A DNA stretch of 33,892 nucleotides from SURF-55 sp040755195 (GTDB lineage: Bacteria; Bacillota; Desulfotomaculia; Desulfotomaculales; Ammonificaceae), in NCBI GenBank assembly GCA_040755195.1, contig JBFMBL010000025.1, positions 1 to 33,892 of the forward strand, read 5' to 3'. This document shows, piece by piece, positions 20,085 through 27,061 of this stretch. The notes beneath the pieces were generated by a model. It had not been told where the DNA came from, searched no databases, and saw nothing but the letters and a program-made list of their open reading frames with translations. Each line of letters opens with the position of its first letter. The stretch's first letter is position 1. A program made the position numbers and the translations under genes.

Positions 20085-21842
20085 CTAAACCCGGAAACGC
20101 TCCACCATACTCCGCAGATGTACCGCCATGCTGTCAAGTGATTCGGCGGAAGAAGTCATTTCTTCTATGGCTGCGGTCGACTCCTCGGTGGTACCGGCGA
20201 TATCCTGCACTGCGTCGGCGACATTGGCTATTCTTTCCGATAGTTCCTGCACACGTTCGGTCAAACTTTTTACCTCGGCGGCTATTTCTCCAAACAATTC
20301 ATCAACCAGTTCTACTACGGCAACACCTTGCTTGACCTCTTTCCATCCTTGATCCACGGCTTCATTGGCGCGCGCGGTTTCCACCTGCACGCGGGCGATA
20401 ATTCCTTGTATCTGGCTCGCTGCCGTTGCCGACTGCTTTGCCAGCTTCCGCACCTCTTCCGCGACCACCGCAAAACCACGCCCTTGTTCACCGGCCCGGG
20501 CGGCCTCAATAGCCGCGTTGAGAGCGAGTAAATTCGTCCGGTCCGCGATGTTGGTAATCGTGTCGACGATAGAACCTATTGTCGCCGAAGCTTGCGTAAG
20601 CTCATTGATTACCTGGGCCACGTCTTCCGAGGTCCTGTTTATGCTTGCCATCTGGCTCGATATTCTGCGCAAGCCGTTCCGGCCCTGATCGGCCCGGTCA
20701 ACGCTTTCAGCCGCAAGTTTGGAAATCTCGGTGGAGTCTTGGACCATCTGTTCAACGGTGGCCGCAAGCTCTCCGGTCGTGGCCGCTATGCGAAACGAAC
20801 CGGAACTTGTTTCTTCGGCGTTGGCCGCCATCTGGTGCACGGCTTCAGCCAACTCCACGGCCTTCATCTTGATGCCTACCACCACATCCCGTAAATTCTG
20901 GACCATTGTGTTGAAGGATTCCGCCACCATACCCACTTCGCCGCTGAACTTAATATCCAGTTGTGTTCTGAGGTCTCCCTGCGCCACTTGTTCTGCCTCG
21001 CGGCTCAGTGTTTTCAGGTCGTCAAGCGGCCGCAAGGTACGGCGGGCGAATAGAAGCGCCATTAACAGCGCGCCGAACAACACGGCGCCGCCTGCAATAA
21101 TCATCAAGACGGCCGCCTGCCGTGCTCCGTTGTTTACCGCGTCTTTTACGGCGGCCATTTCATGGTCGACGTCATCGACATAAAACCCGGTACCCACAAC
21201 CCACTTCCATGGTTTAAACAATTTCACATACGATAGTTTAGGGTAGCCGACCGCAGTGTCCTGGCCGGCTTTGGGCCAATAGTACCGTACGAACCCCGCC
21301 CCATCTTCGGAACAAATCCTGTTCATCTTAATGAACAAACGAGTAGGCGACACAGAGGCCCGTACGGCCGGATCATCTTTGCTGAGGATGCGCCCCTGGT
21401 AAAAAAGGGATTTGATTATCGCGAAATCCTCCTGGGATGACAGGTCTGTGCCGTTCATCTCGGATTTTATGGGGTGCATCACCATTACCGGGTGCTCCAG
21501 GTCGGCGGTATGCACCCAGAAGTACCCTTTATCACCGTCGTACCTTAAGGCTTTGATTTGCTGCAGAGCCAATTGCTGAGCATCTTGAACGGTAAGTTCA
21601 CCGTTTTCCGCACGTCTGTAGTACGTTTGAAGAAGGGAGTCTACCGTCTCAACCAGGGTTTTAAGCTGTTCTTTTCGCTCTGCTGTTAGTACGTTTCCCG
21701 TACGCTGCACATTGGCTGAACCGTAAGCTTGCAACCTGCTGATGCCCAAATAGGTTAATACAACAGCCGTCACTAAGGTCACCACGGCGGTCATAGCCAA
21801 TAATCTAACCCGGATGCTAAAAGATCCGCCTACAGCGGCCAA
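20085..21842 (-). CDS. Methyl-accepting chemotaxis protein, Cache type
   Basis: TTG 21842 has AGGAGG 8 bases upstream, giving 585 residues; GTG 21851 lies too close to that site. TM1 is about 12-34. The single Cache domain (about 45-220) closely parallels that of the receptor at 11582 (GDKGYFWVHTA, GYPKLSYVKLFKPWKWVVG, FYVDDVDHEMAAV). TM2 is about 232-255. A HAMP domain follows, then the signalling domain with the tip TNLLALNAAIEAARAGEQGR and FAVVAEEVRKLAKQS. It has no PAS domain and its signalling part differs more than its sensor part, so the two receptors probably sense related ligands but are not a recent whole-gene duplication. Confidence 0.95.
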   Translation of the reverse strand: MAAVGGSFSIRVRLLAMTAVVTLVTAVVLTYLGISRLQAYGSANVQRTGNVLTAERKEQLKTLVETVDSLLQTYYRRAENGELTVQDAQQLALQQIKALRYDGDKGYFWVHTADLEHPVMVMHPIKSEMNGTDLSSQEDFAIIKSLFYQGRILSKDDPAVRASVSPTRLFIKMNRICSEDGAGFVRYYWPKAGQDTAVGYPKLSYVKLFKPWKWVVGTGFYVDDVDHEMAAVKDAVNNGARQAAVLMIIAGGAVLFGALLMALLFARRTLRPLDDLKTLSREAEQVAQGDLRTQLDIKFSGEVGMVAESFNTMVQNLRDVVVGIKMKAVELAEAVHQMAANAEETSSGSFRIAATTGELAATVEQMVQDSTEISKLAAESVDRADQGRNGLRRISSQMASINRTSEDVAQVINELTQASATIGSIVDTITNIADRTNLLALNAAIEAARAGEQGRGFAVVAEEVRKLAKQSATAASQIQGIIARVQVETARANEAVDQGWKEVKQGVAVVELVDELFGEIAAEVKSLTERVQELSERIANVADAVQDIAGTTEESTAAIEEMTSSAESLDSMAVHLRSMVERFRV

Positions 21843-22132
21843 TGCAGGCACCTCCTGTATGGTCGTTTGGTGGTATTTTGGTGCCGGACCGGTTTGTCTT
21901 CAAGTGTTTGGCCCGCCCCATAAAGTAATTCGTCAGCCAAAAATAAATCTTTAACGTAGGTGGGGGAATGGCTTCATACGGGGTTACTGATTTGTACAAT
22001 CGGGAAACTCCGGCGGTTCGAAAATCATGTATCCAGCCGAGCAGGGGGGCAAAACGTGGCCTTTTGCGTACAATGTAGCATCCTGTCTAAATAATAAGGA
22101 GATACCTTGGTAGAATCTAAAGACCCTGTCGA
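21843..22132. other. Spacer upstream of the second chemoreceptor
   Basis: It holds the AGGAGG of the chemoreceptor (about 21851-21856) and presumably its promoter. A promoter-like pair TTGCGT (about 22065) and TAAATA (about 22088) points rightward with AAGGAG after it, but only a weak frame follows and runs into the terminator hairpin. I see nothing else that can be supported. Confidence 0.35.
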
Positions 22133-22178
22133 AAGAATCTATCACCCGGTGTCATGCCGGGTGATAGATTCTTCGCTT
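22133..22178. terminator. Long hairpin terminator beyond the DUF3243 gene
   Basis: A perfect 17-bp stem (22133-22149 with 22157-22173, AAGAATCTATCACCCGG) with a 7-base loop, followed on the plus strand by CGCTTTTCTT. It is positioned to end the minus-strand DUF3243 transcript and any rightward transcript. Confidence 0.85.
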
Positions 22179-22187
22179 TTCTTGGTC

Positions 22188-22439
22188 CTAATGCTTATGC
22201 TTATCGCAAAGTTTTATCAGGGTATTCGCAATGGCCTCTTTCTCATGTGAATCAGCCACTTCCCATATTGCCTTCAGGGCGCGGTTTTCAGGGGCGTCGG
22301 GGTCCACATGGGAATAAAGAAAATCGCCCATCTCAACGGCGGACTTCTTAATTAAGTTGTTGGACATCCCCACGGTCTTGGCTTTATCGAGAGCGTCTGA
22401 AAGGACATCAATCCATTGGTCGAAAGTGTTTATTTCCAT
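22188..22439 (-). CDS. DUF3243 family protein
   Basis: ATG 22439 follows AAAGGAGGTG, giving 83 residues; three upstream codons are in frame but lack a site. The sequence has the DUF3243 pattern: FDQWIDVLSDALDKAKTVGM, AVEMGDFLYSHVDP, ENRALKAIWEVADSHEKEAI, ending in a metal-like His-rich tail (KLCDKHKH). The family is small, helical, cytoplasmic and typical of Firmicutes, and its role is unknown. The gene is divergent from the pyr promoter and ends at the 22133-22173 hairpin. Confidence 0.9.
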   Translation of the reverse strand: MEINTFDQWIDVLSDALDKAKTVGMSNNLIKKSAVEMGDFLYSHVDPDAPENRALKAIWEVADSHEKEAIANTLIKLCDKHKH

Positions 22440-22538
22440 GAAACACACCTCCTTTTTTCCTTAGTTTTTTCCTTAGAGCCCAGGCTTAAACAAAAAAATA
22501 AAGACGCGTTAACGGAGTATTATCGCACAAAAAAATTC

Positions 22539-22567
22539 TTGACGCCGGGGCGATAGTCTTGTAACAT
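22539..22567 (+). promoter_or_regulatory. pyr operon promoter
   Basis: TTGACG (22539-22544) and TAACAT (22562-22567) with the ideal 17-bp spacing. Transcription would start near 22574, some 20 bases before the PyrR-binding hairpin and about 450 bases before pyrR. Confidence 0.75.
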
Positions 22568-22590
22568 ATTTTTGAAAAACCACCTTTAAA

Positions 22591-22758
22591 CCGGTCCGGA
22601 GAGGCCGGGAAGGGAGATAGCCTAATCCCGTACTCAATCTGGTATTACAGAATGACGGAAGCGTTTGCGGTTGATAAGGACGTTTTGTTCTTCGAACAGG
22701 CGTTGAGTACGGTGGTATACGGTGCCTGCTTACCCGGGTGGTAAGGAGGCATTTTTAT
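22591..22758 (+). promoter_or_regulatory. PyrR-dependent transcription attenuator
   Basis: GGTCCGGAGAGGCC (22593-22606) matches the PyrR binding-loop consensus ARUCCNGNGAGGYU except for G in place of the first A and C for the last U, both of which keep pairing. It folds as GG/CC, bulged U, CC/GG and the loop GGAGA. A possible antiterminator pairs CCGTACTCAA (22628-22637) with TTGAGTACGG (22703-22712). The terminator is TGCCTGCTTACC (22723-22734) with GGTAAGGAGGCA (22740-22751), one mismatch, then TTTTTATT. UMP-bound PyrR should favour termination. How the antiterminator excludes the terminator is not fully resolved by eye. Confidence 0.85.
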
Positions 22759-22782
22759 TCTCAGGATGTTTTGCCGAGAAAA

Positions 22783-23015
22783 AATTAATCACAGAGACAC
22801 AGAGCACACGGAGGGGAAAAAACGGAAACAAGGGTATTCATTTATTATTTAGTCTTGATATTTCTGTTCTCTGCGAACTCTGTGCCTCTGTGGTAACCCA
22901 GCACTCAACTTGCTGATCTAAAGACGCGGCGTTCTAAGTCGCATTGTGTACAATGATGCAAAGTAGTTTTACCTACCGTTGAGTGCTGGGTGGTTCCGGC
23001 TTGTCCGGATTAGGA
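22783..23015. repeat. Structured intergenic repeat, copy 2, inside the pyr leader
   Basis: Closely similar to 15150-15379 over the full length. CACAGAG repeats (about 22789-22804) pair with CTCTGTGCCTCTGTG (about 22878-22892). ACCCAGCACTCAAC and GTTGAGTGCTGGGT enclose a region where the inner stem differs from copy 1 (CATTGT with ACAATG). The right end, GGATTAGGAGAG, supplies the ribosome binding site of pyrR. It follows the attenuator's T run by about 30 bases, so every pyr mRNA that escapes termination carries it. Confidence 0.8.
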
Positions 23016-23022
23016 GAGTGCT

Positions 23023-23571
23023 ATGAAACTCAAGGAGAAAGCGCAAATTCTTGACGCCGAGGGCATCCGGCGGTCTCTTACGCGGATGGCCCACGAGATA
23101 ATAGAAAAAAACAAAGGTGTCGAAAACCTGGCGCTTATCGGCATCCGCCGGCGCGGCGTGCCTATAGCGATGCGCCTGGCACAGTTGATCCGCGAAATTG
23201 AAGGGCGTGACCTTCCGGTCGGGTCCCTTGATATAACCCTGTATCGCGACGATCTTACCCAGCTTAGCTATCAGCCGCTGGTATACCGGACGGAGGTCGA
23301 TTTTCAGGTTACCGGGAAACGGGTGATACTGGTTGATGATGTGATCTATACGGGCAGGACCGTCCGCGCGGCGCTTGACGCGTTGATGGATCTCGGACGG
23401 CCCGGAGTGATTGAGCTGGCGGTGCTGGTGGACAGGGGTCACCGGGAACTGCCTATCAGGGCGGATTACATAGGAAAGAATGTGCCGACGTCCCGCAAGG
23501 AAGTGATCTCGGTTCTTATCAGGGAGATTGACGGTGAGGACCGGGTGGTGATAAGCGAAAGGATAGAGTAA
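23023..23571 (+). CDS. pyrR: PyrR: pyr mRNA-binding attenuation protein / uracil phosphoribosyltransferase
   Basis: 182 residues, ATG start with AGGAGAG 5 bases upstream. It binds the pyr leader RNA when loaded with UMP and causes termination; many members also make UMP from uracil and PRPP. Visible are the N-terminal RNA-contact and core region (LIGIRRRGVPIAMRLA), the PRPP loop VILVDDVIYTGRTVRAAL (about 103-120), LAVLVDRGHRELPIRADYIG and VISVLIREIDGEDRVVI. It is first in the operon and lies below its own target at 22591-22758, giving autoregulation. A 163-base repeat-rich gap separates it from pyrB. Confidence 0.97.
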   Translation: MKLKEKAQILDAEGIRRSLTRMAHEIIEKNKGVENLALIGIRRRGVPIAMRLAQLIREIEGRDLPVGSLDITLYRDDLTQLSYQPLVYRTEVDFQVTGKRVILVDDVIYTGRTVRAALDALMDLGRPGVIELAVLVDRGHRELPIRADYIGKNVPTSRKEVISVLIREIDGEDRVVISERIE

Positions 23572-23720
23572 CAACGCGAGTCGCGGGTTGAAAAACAAGT
23601 CCTATGTCTCAAGTCCTGTGTCCGAAAGAAGAAGAGATACGAGTTCCGAGTTCCGGATTCTGACTTCTATATTCTGACTACTGACTACTATCTAATGAAT
23701 TCGGACGTCGGACGTAATTA
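23572..23720. repeat. Degenerate heptamer repeats between pyrR and pyrB
   Basis: Loose 7-bp units such as CAAGTCCT, GAGTTCC (twice), CTGACTA (twice) and CGGACGT (twice) fill the gap. No gene or clear terminator is seen, so the operon probably reads through. Confidence 0.55.
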
Positions 23721-23734
23721 GGGGAGGGGAACGG

Positions 23735-24673
23735 GTGCTCGAACGAAAGGATCTCCTTGGTATAGAGGAACTCTCCGTCGAGGAAATAAAAACCATCCTC
23801 GATACCGCCGGCGCCATGCGCGAGATAATGGATCGGGAGATCAAGAAGGTACCGACACTGCGGGGGCGGGTTGTGTTGAACCTGTTTTACGAGCCCAGTA
23901 CGCGTACCCGTGTGTCCTTCGAGCTTGCGGCAAAGCACTTGAGCGCGGACGCGGTCAGCGTATCGGCGGGTTCGTCGAGCGTGGCGAAGGGAGAAGGGCT
24001 GCTGGATACCACCCGCACGGTCGCCGCCCTCGGCGCCGACGTGGTGGTGTTGCGGCATCCGGCTGCCGGCGCCGCCGCATTCTTAAGCCGGTACACGGGG
24101 GCTTCGGTTATCAACGCCGGCGACGGGATGCACGAACACCCGACTCAGGCGCTTCTTGACCTTTATACGATACGGGAGAGAAAGGGCGGGATCCGGGGCC
24201 TGTCGGTCGCGATTATCGGCGACATCGCGCACAGCCGCGTAGCCCGTTCGAACATCTGGGGCTTGACGAAATTCGGGGCGAAGATTAAGGTGTGCGGCCC
24301 TGCGACGCTCATACCTCCAGGCATGGAAAAACTGGGTGTTCAGGTTTTCACCGGGGTGGAGGATGCGTTGGCAGGGGCCGATGTGGTTTATGTGCTGAGA
24401 CTACAACGGGAACGGTTCGTTCAGGGCCTGCTCCCCGGCGTGGAAGAGTACGCACGGCTTTACGGCATTAATCAGGAGAGGCTTAACCTGGCAAATCCGG
24501 ACGCAATCGTTATGCACCCGGGGCCGCTTAACCGGGGCGTCGAAATCGGCGCGGCGGTAGCGGATGGGCCGAGAGCGGTAATAACAGAACAGGTTGCCAA
24601 CGGGGTGGCGATCAGGATGGCCTGTCTCTACCTCCTCAGACGGAGGGATAAAGATGACCAGACTTATCATTAA
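23735..24673 (+). CDS. pyrB: Aspartate carbamoyltransferase, catalytic chain
   Basis: 312 residues from GTG, with GGGGAGGGGA just upstream. It joins carbamoyl phosphate and aspartate to carbamoyl aspartate, the committed step. Motifs: carbamoyl-phosphate loop FYEPSTRTRVSFELAAKHL (about 50-68), the SSVAKGE loop with Ser and Lys, HPTQALLDLYTI, and the aspartate-side motifs VYVLRLQRER and MHPGPLNRGVE. Length is normal. No regulatory chain (pyrI) is present, as in other Gram-positive operons. The 3' end overlaps pyrC by 20 bases. Confidence 0.97.
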   Translation: MLERKDLLGIEELSVEEIKTILDTAGAMREIMDREIKKVPTLRGRVVLNLFYEPSTRTRVSFELAAKHLSADAVSVSAGSSSVAKGEGLLDTTRTVAALGADVVVLRHPAAGAAAFLSRYTGASVINAGDGMHEHPTQALLDLYTIRERKGGIRGLSVAIIGDIAHSRVARSNIWGLTKFGAKIKVCGPATLIPPGMEKLGVQVFTGVEDALAGADVVYVLRLQRERFVQGLLPGVEEYARLYGINQERLNLANPDAIVMHPGPLNRGVEIGAAVADGPRAVITEQVANGVAIRMACLYLLRRRDKDDQTYH

Positions 24674-25979
24674 AGGTGGGACGGTTGTAGATCCGGTGAA
24701 CGACCGGGTTTACCCGGCGGATATTTCGATAGCGGACGGTAGGATTGCGGCGATCGGCTCCGGTTTTTCCAGGCGCAAGGGGATTATGTTTATCGACGCC
24801 AGGGGGTGCCTGGTGGTTCCGGGATTGATCGACATGCACGTTCACCTGAGGGAACCCGGTTTTGAGTATAAGGAGACGATTGCCTCAGGGACAGCGGCAG
24901 CGGCGCGGGGAGGGTTCACGGCGGTTTGCGCCATGCCGAACACACGCCCGGTGTGCGACAGCGCGGCAATGGTACATTTTGTGAGAAAAAGGGCTCTTGA
25001 GGCCGGTTATGCGCGGGTTTACCCAATAGGAGCGCTTACCAAGGAAAGCGCGGGAAAGGAACTTGCGCCGTTTGGAGAGATGAAAACCGCCGGCGCCGTG
25101 GCTTTTTCCGACGACGGCCGTTGGGTGGCGGACGGCAATCTGATGCGGCGGGCGATGGAATACGCCGGGATGCTGGGAACACCGGTGATTTCGCACTGTG
25201 AGGAACCATCTTTGACGGCGGGCGGGGTTATGAACGAGGGGTTCACAGCCACGGTTTTAGGTTTGAGGGGTATGCCGGCGGCCGCGGAAGAGGCGGCGGT
25301 TGCCCGGGACATCATCCTGGCGGAGCTCACCGGATGCCGCCTGCACATCGCCCACGTCAGTACGGCGGGAACGGTGCGGCTGATCAGGGAGGCGAAGGCC
25401 AGGGGGGTAAAGGTGACGGCGGAGTCAACTCCGCACCACTTTACGCTTACGGATGAAGCGGTAAAAGGATACGATACCAATGCCAAGGTAAACCCGCCGC
25501 TCCGGACGGCAGCGGACGTTGCGGCGGTGAAAGAAGGGCTGGCAGACGGGACCATCGACGTGATCGCTACCGATCACGCCCCGCACAGCCGGGAAGAAAA
25601 AGAGAGCGAATTCGATGTTGCTCCTTTCGGGATGGTGGGGCTGGAGACCGCCGTCGGGCTGGTTATGAGCGAACTCATAGAACCAGGGGTTCTGACTCTT
25701 ACCCAGGCCGTTGCCAAGCTGACGATAAACCCGGCTTCCATCCTCGGCCTTCAGTTTGGGGTTATCAACGAAGGGTCGGTTGCCGACCTGACGATAATTG
25801 ATCCCGATCGGGAAACGCGAGTGGACCCGGCTGCCTTTGCTTCGCAAGGGAAAAACACTCCCTTCGCCGGGCGGCTGTTAAAGGGTGTTCCGGTCGGGAC
25901 TGTTGTGGGCGGCCGCTGGCTTGCGGCGGATGCCCACGGAAATGACGGGATAACGGCGGGTTTGGAGGAGGTCGATTAA
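24654..25979 (+). CDS. pyrC: Dihydroorotase
   Basis: ATG 24654 follows GGAGGGATAAAG inside the end of pyrB, giving 441 residues; the frame is open further upstream but without a site. It cyclises carbamoyl aspartate to dihydroorotate. The amidohydrolase zinc-site motifs are in order: DMHVHLREPG, MPNTRPVCD, ISHCEEPSL, HIAHVST and ATDHAPHS, with NPPLR before the last. This is the longer type I enzyme of Gram-positive bacteria. Its TAA shares a base with the carA ATG (TAATG), a sign of translational coupling. Confidence 0.97.
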   Translation: MTRLIIKGGTVVDPVNDRVYPADISIADGRIAAIGSGFSRRKGIMFIDARGCLVVPGLIDMHVHLREPGFEYKETIASGTAAAARGGFTAVCAMPNTRPVCDSAAMVHFVRKRALEAGYARVYPIGALTKESAGKELAPFGEMKTAGAVAFSDDGRWVADGNLMRRAMEYAGMLGTPVISHCEEPSLTAGGVMNEGFTATVLGLRGMPAAAEEAAVARDIILAELTGCRLHIAHVSTAGTVRLIREAKARGVKVTAESTPHHFTLTDEAVKGYDTNAKVNPPLRTAADVAAVKEGLADGTIDVIATDHAPHSREEKESEFDVAPFGMVGLETAVGLVMSELIEPGVLTLTQAVAKLTINPASILGLQFGVINEGSVADLTIIDPDRETRVDPAAFASQGKNTPFAGRLLKGVPVGTVVGGRWLAADAHGNDGITAGLEEVD

Positions 25980-27058
25980 TGAAAGGGGCTCTTGCGCTCG
26001 AAGACGGGACCGTCTATGAAGGGCTCGCTTTCGGAGCCGGCGGTGAAAACTGGGGGGAAGTGGTTTTCAACACCGGAATGACCGGGTATCAGGAGGTGCT
26101 TACTGATCCTTCATACTGCGGGCAGATCGTAACGATGACCTATCCCCTTATCGGGAATTACGGGGTTAACGACGAGGATTTTGAGTCCTTGCGTTCTTTT
26201 GTGCGCGGCTTTATCGTCCGGGAGGCGTGCGGCACTCCTTCAAACTGGCGCTCGCGGTTCAGTATCGACGCCTATCTTGCCCAGCAGGGGGTTATCGGAC
26301 TTGCCGGAATCGATACGCGTTCGCTCACCAGGAGATTGAGACATTACGGGACGATGCGCGGCGTTCTCAGCACGACGGATCTCAGCCCGGAAAGCCTGGT
26401 GGAAAAGGCGCGTAATAGCCCTGTTCTGACCGGCCAGGCGCTTGTGCCGGAGGTGTCGACGCAGCAGCCGTTCGTGGTCCCGGGGGGGAACCGTTACCGG
26501 GTGGCGCTGTTTGATTTCGGGGCAAAAAGGAATATCATAAGGTGCCTCAACAACCGGGGTTGCGACGTCGTGGTGGTTCCGCCGCACGCAACGGCGGCGG
26601 AGGTACTGAGTTACGATCCGGACGGTGTAATGCTTTCCAACGGCCCGGGAGACCCGACCGATGTGATTTACGCCGCTGATTCGGTTCGTGAGCTGTTCGG
26701 CAGGCTGCCGGTCTTCGGAATCTGCCTCGGCCACCAGATACTCGGGCTTGCCTTCGGCGGGAGGACTTACAAGCTTAAGTTCGGTCACCGGGGCGTCAAC
26801 CATCCGGTAAAAGATTTGGTTAACGGGCGAGTTTACATAACATCCCACAACCACGGCTTTTCCGTAGACGCTGATTCCCTTCCGCCGGAGGTTTTCGTAT
26901 CCCATATAAATATAAATGACGGAACGGTTGAAGGTTTGCGACACAGACATTTACCGGTGTTCTCGGTGCAGTACCATCCGGAAGCGGCGCCGGGTACGAA
27001 CGATGCGGAGTACTTATTCGATGAATTCATTGAGGTAATGGGTCGTGAAGGGAGATAA
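25979..27058 (+). CDS. carA: Carbamoyl-phosphate synthase, small (glutaminase) subunit
   Basis: 359 residues. It releases ammonia from glutamine and channels it to CarB. The N-terminal CPSase small-chain domain (about 1-130) contains FNTGMTGYQEVLTDPSY and GIDTRSLTRRLR. The class I glutamine amidotransferase domain (about 170-355) has the catalytic Cys249 in FGICLGHQILGLA, and His333 and Glu335 in QYHPEAAPG. Family length is normal. carB starts 3 bases after its stop codon. A single carAB within the pyr operon suggests the enzyme is controlled mainly by pyrimidines here. Confidence 0.97.
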   Translation: MKGALALEDGTVYEGLAFGAGGENWGEVVFNTGMTGYQEVLTDPSYCGQIVTMTYPLIGNYGVNDEDFESLRSFVRGFIVREACGTPSNWRSRFSIDAYLAQQGVIGLAGIDTRSLTRRLRHYGTMRGVLSTTDLSPESLVEKARNSPVLTGQALVPEVSTQQPFVVPGGNRYRVALFDFGAKRNIIRCLNNRGCDVVVVPPHATAAEVLSYDPDGVMLSNGPGDPTDVIYAADSVRELFGRLPVFGICLGHQILGLAFGGRTYKLKFGHRGVNHPVKDLVNGRVYITSHNHGFSVDADSLPPEVFVSHININDGTVEGLRHRHLPVFSVQYHPEAAPGTNDAEYLFDEFIEVMGREGR

Positions 27059-27061
27059 AGC

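Noticed and set aside
21930..21960. Sigma-28 type promoter for the second chemoreceptor
   Set aside because: A TAAA and a GCTGACGA stretch occur, but the 12-base spacing is too short for this class.
21900..22090. Cyclic di-GMP or other riboswitch in the chemoreceptor leaders
   Set aside because: Purine-rich patches superficially resemble GCAAA-type motifs, but the conserved core of no riboswitch class could be traced on either strand here or at 14204-14591.
22106..22246. Small rightward ORF from TTG with AAGGAG upstream
   Set aside because: The frame runs through the 17-bp terminator hairpin and into antisense of the DUF3243 gene; its sequence is not protein-like.
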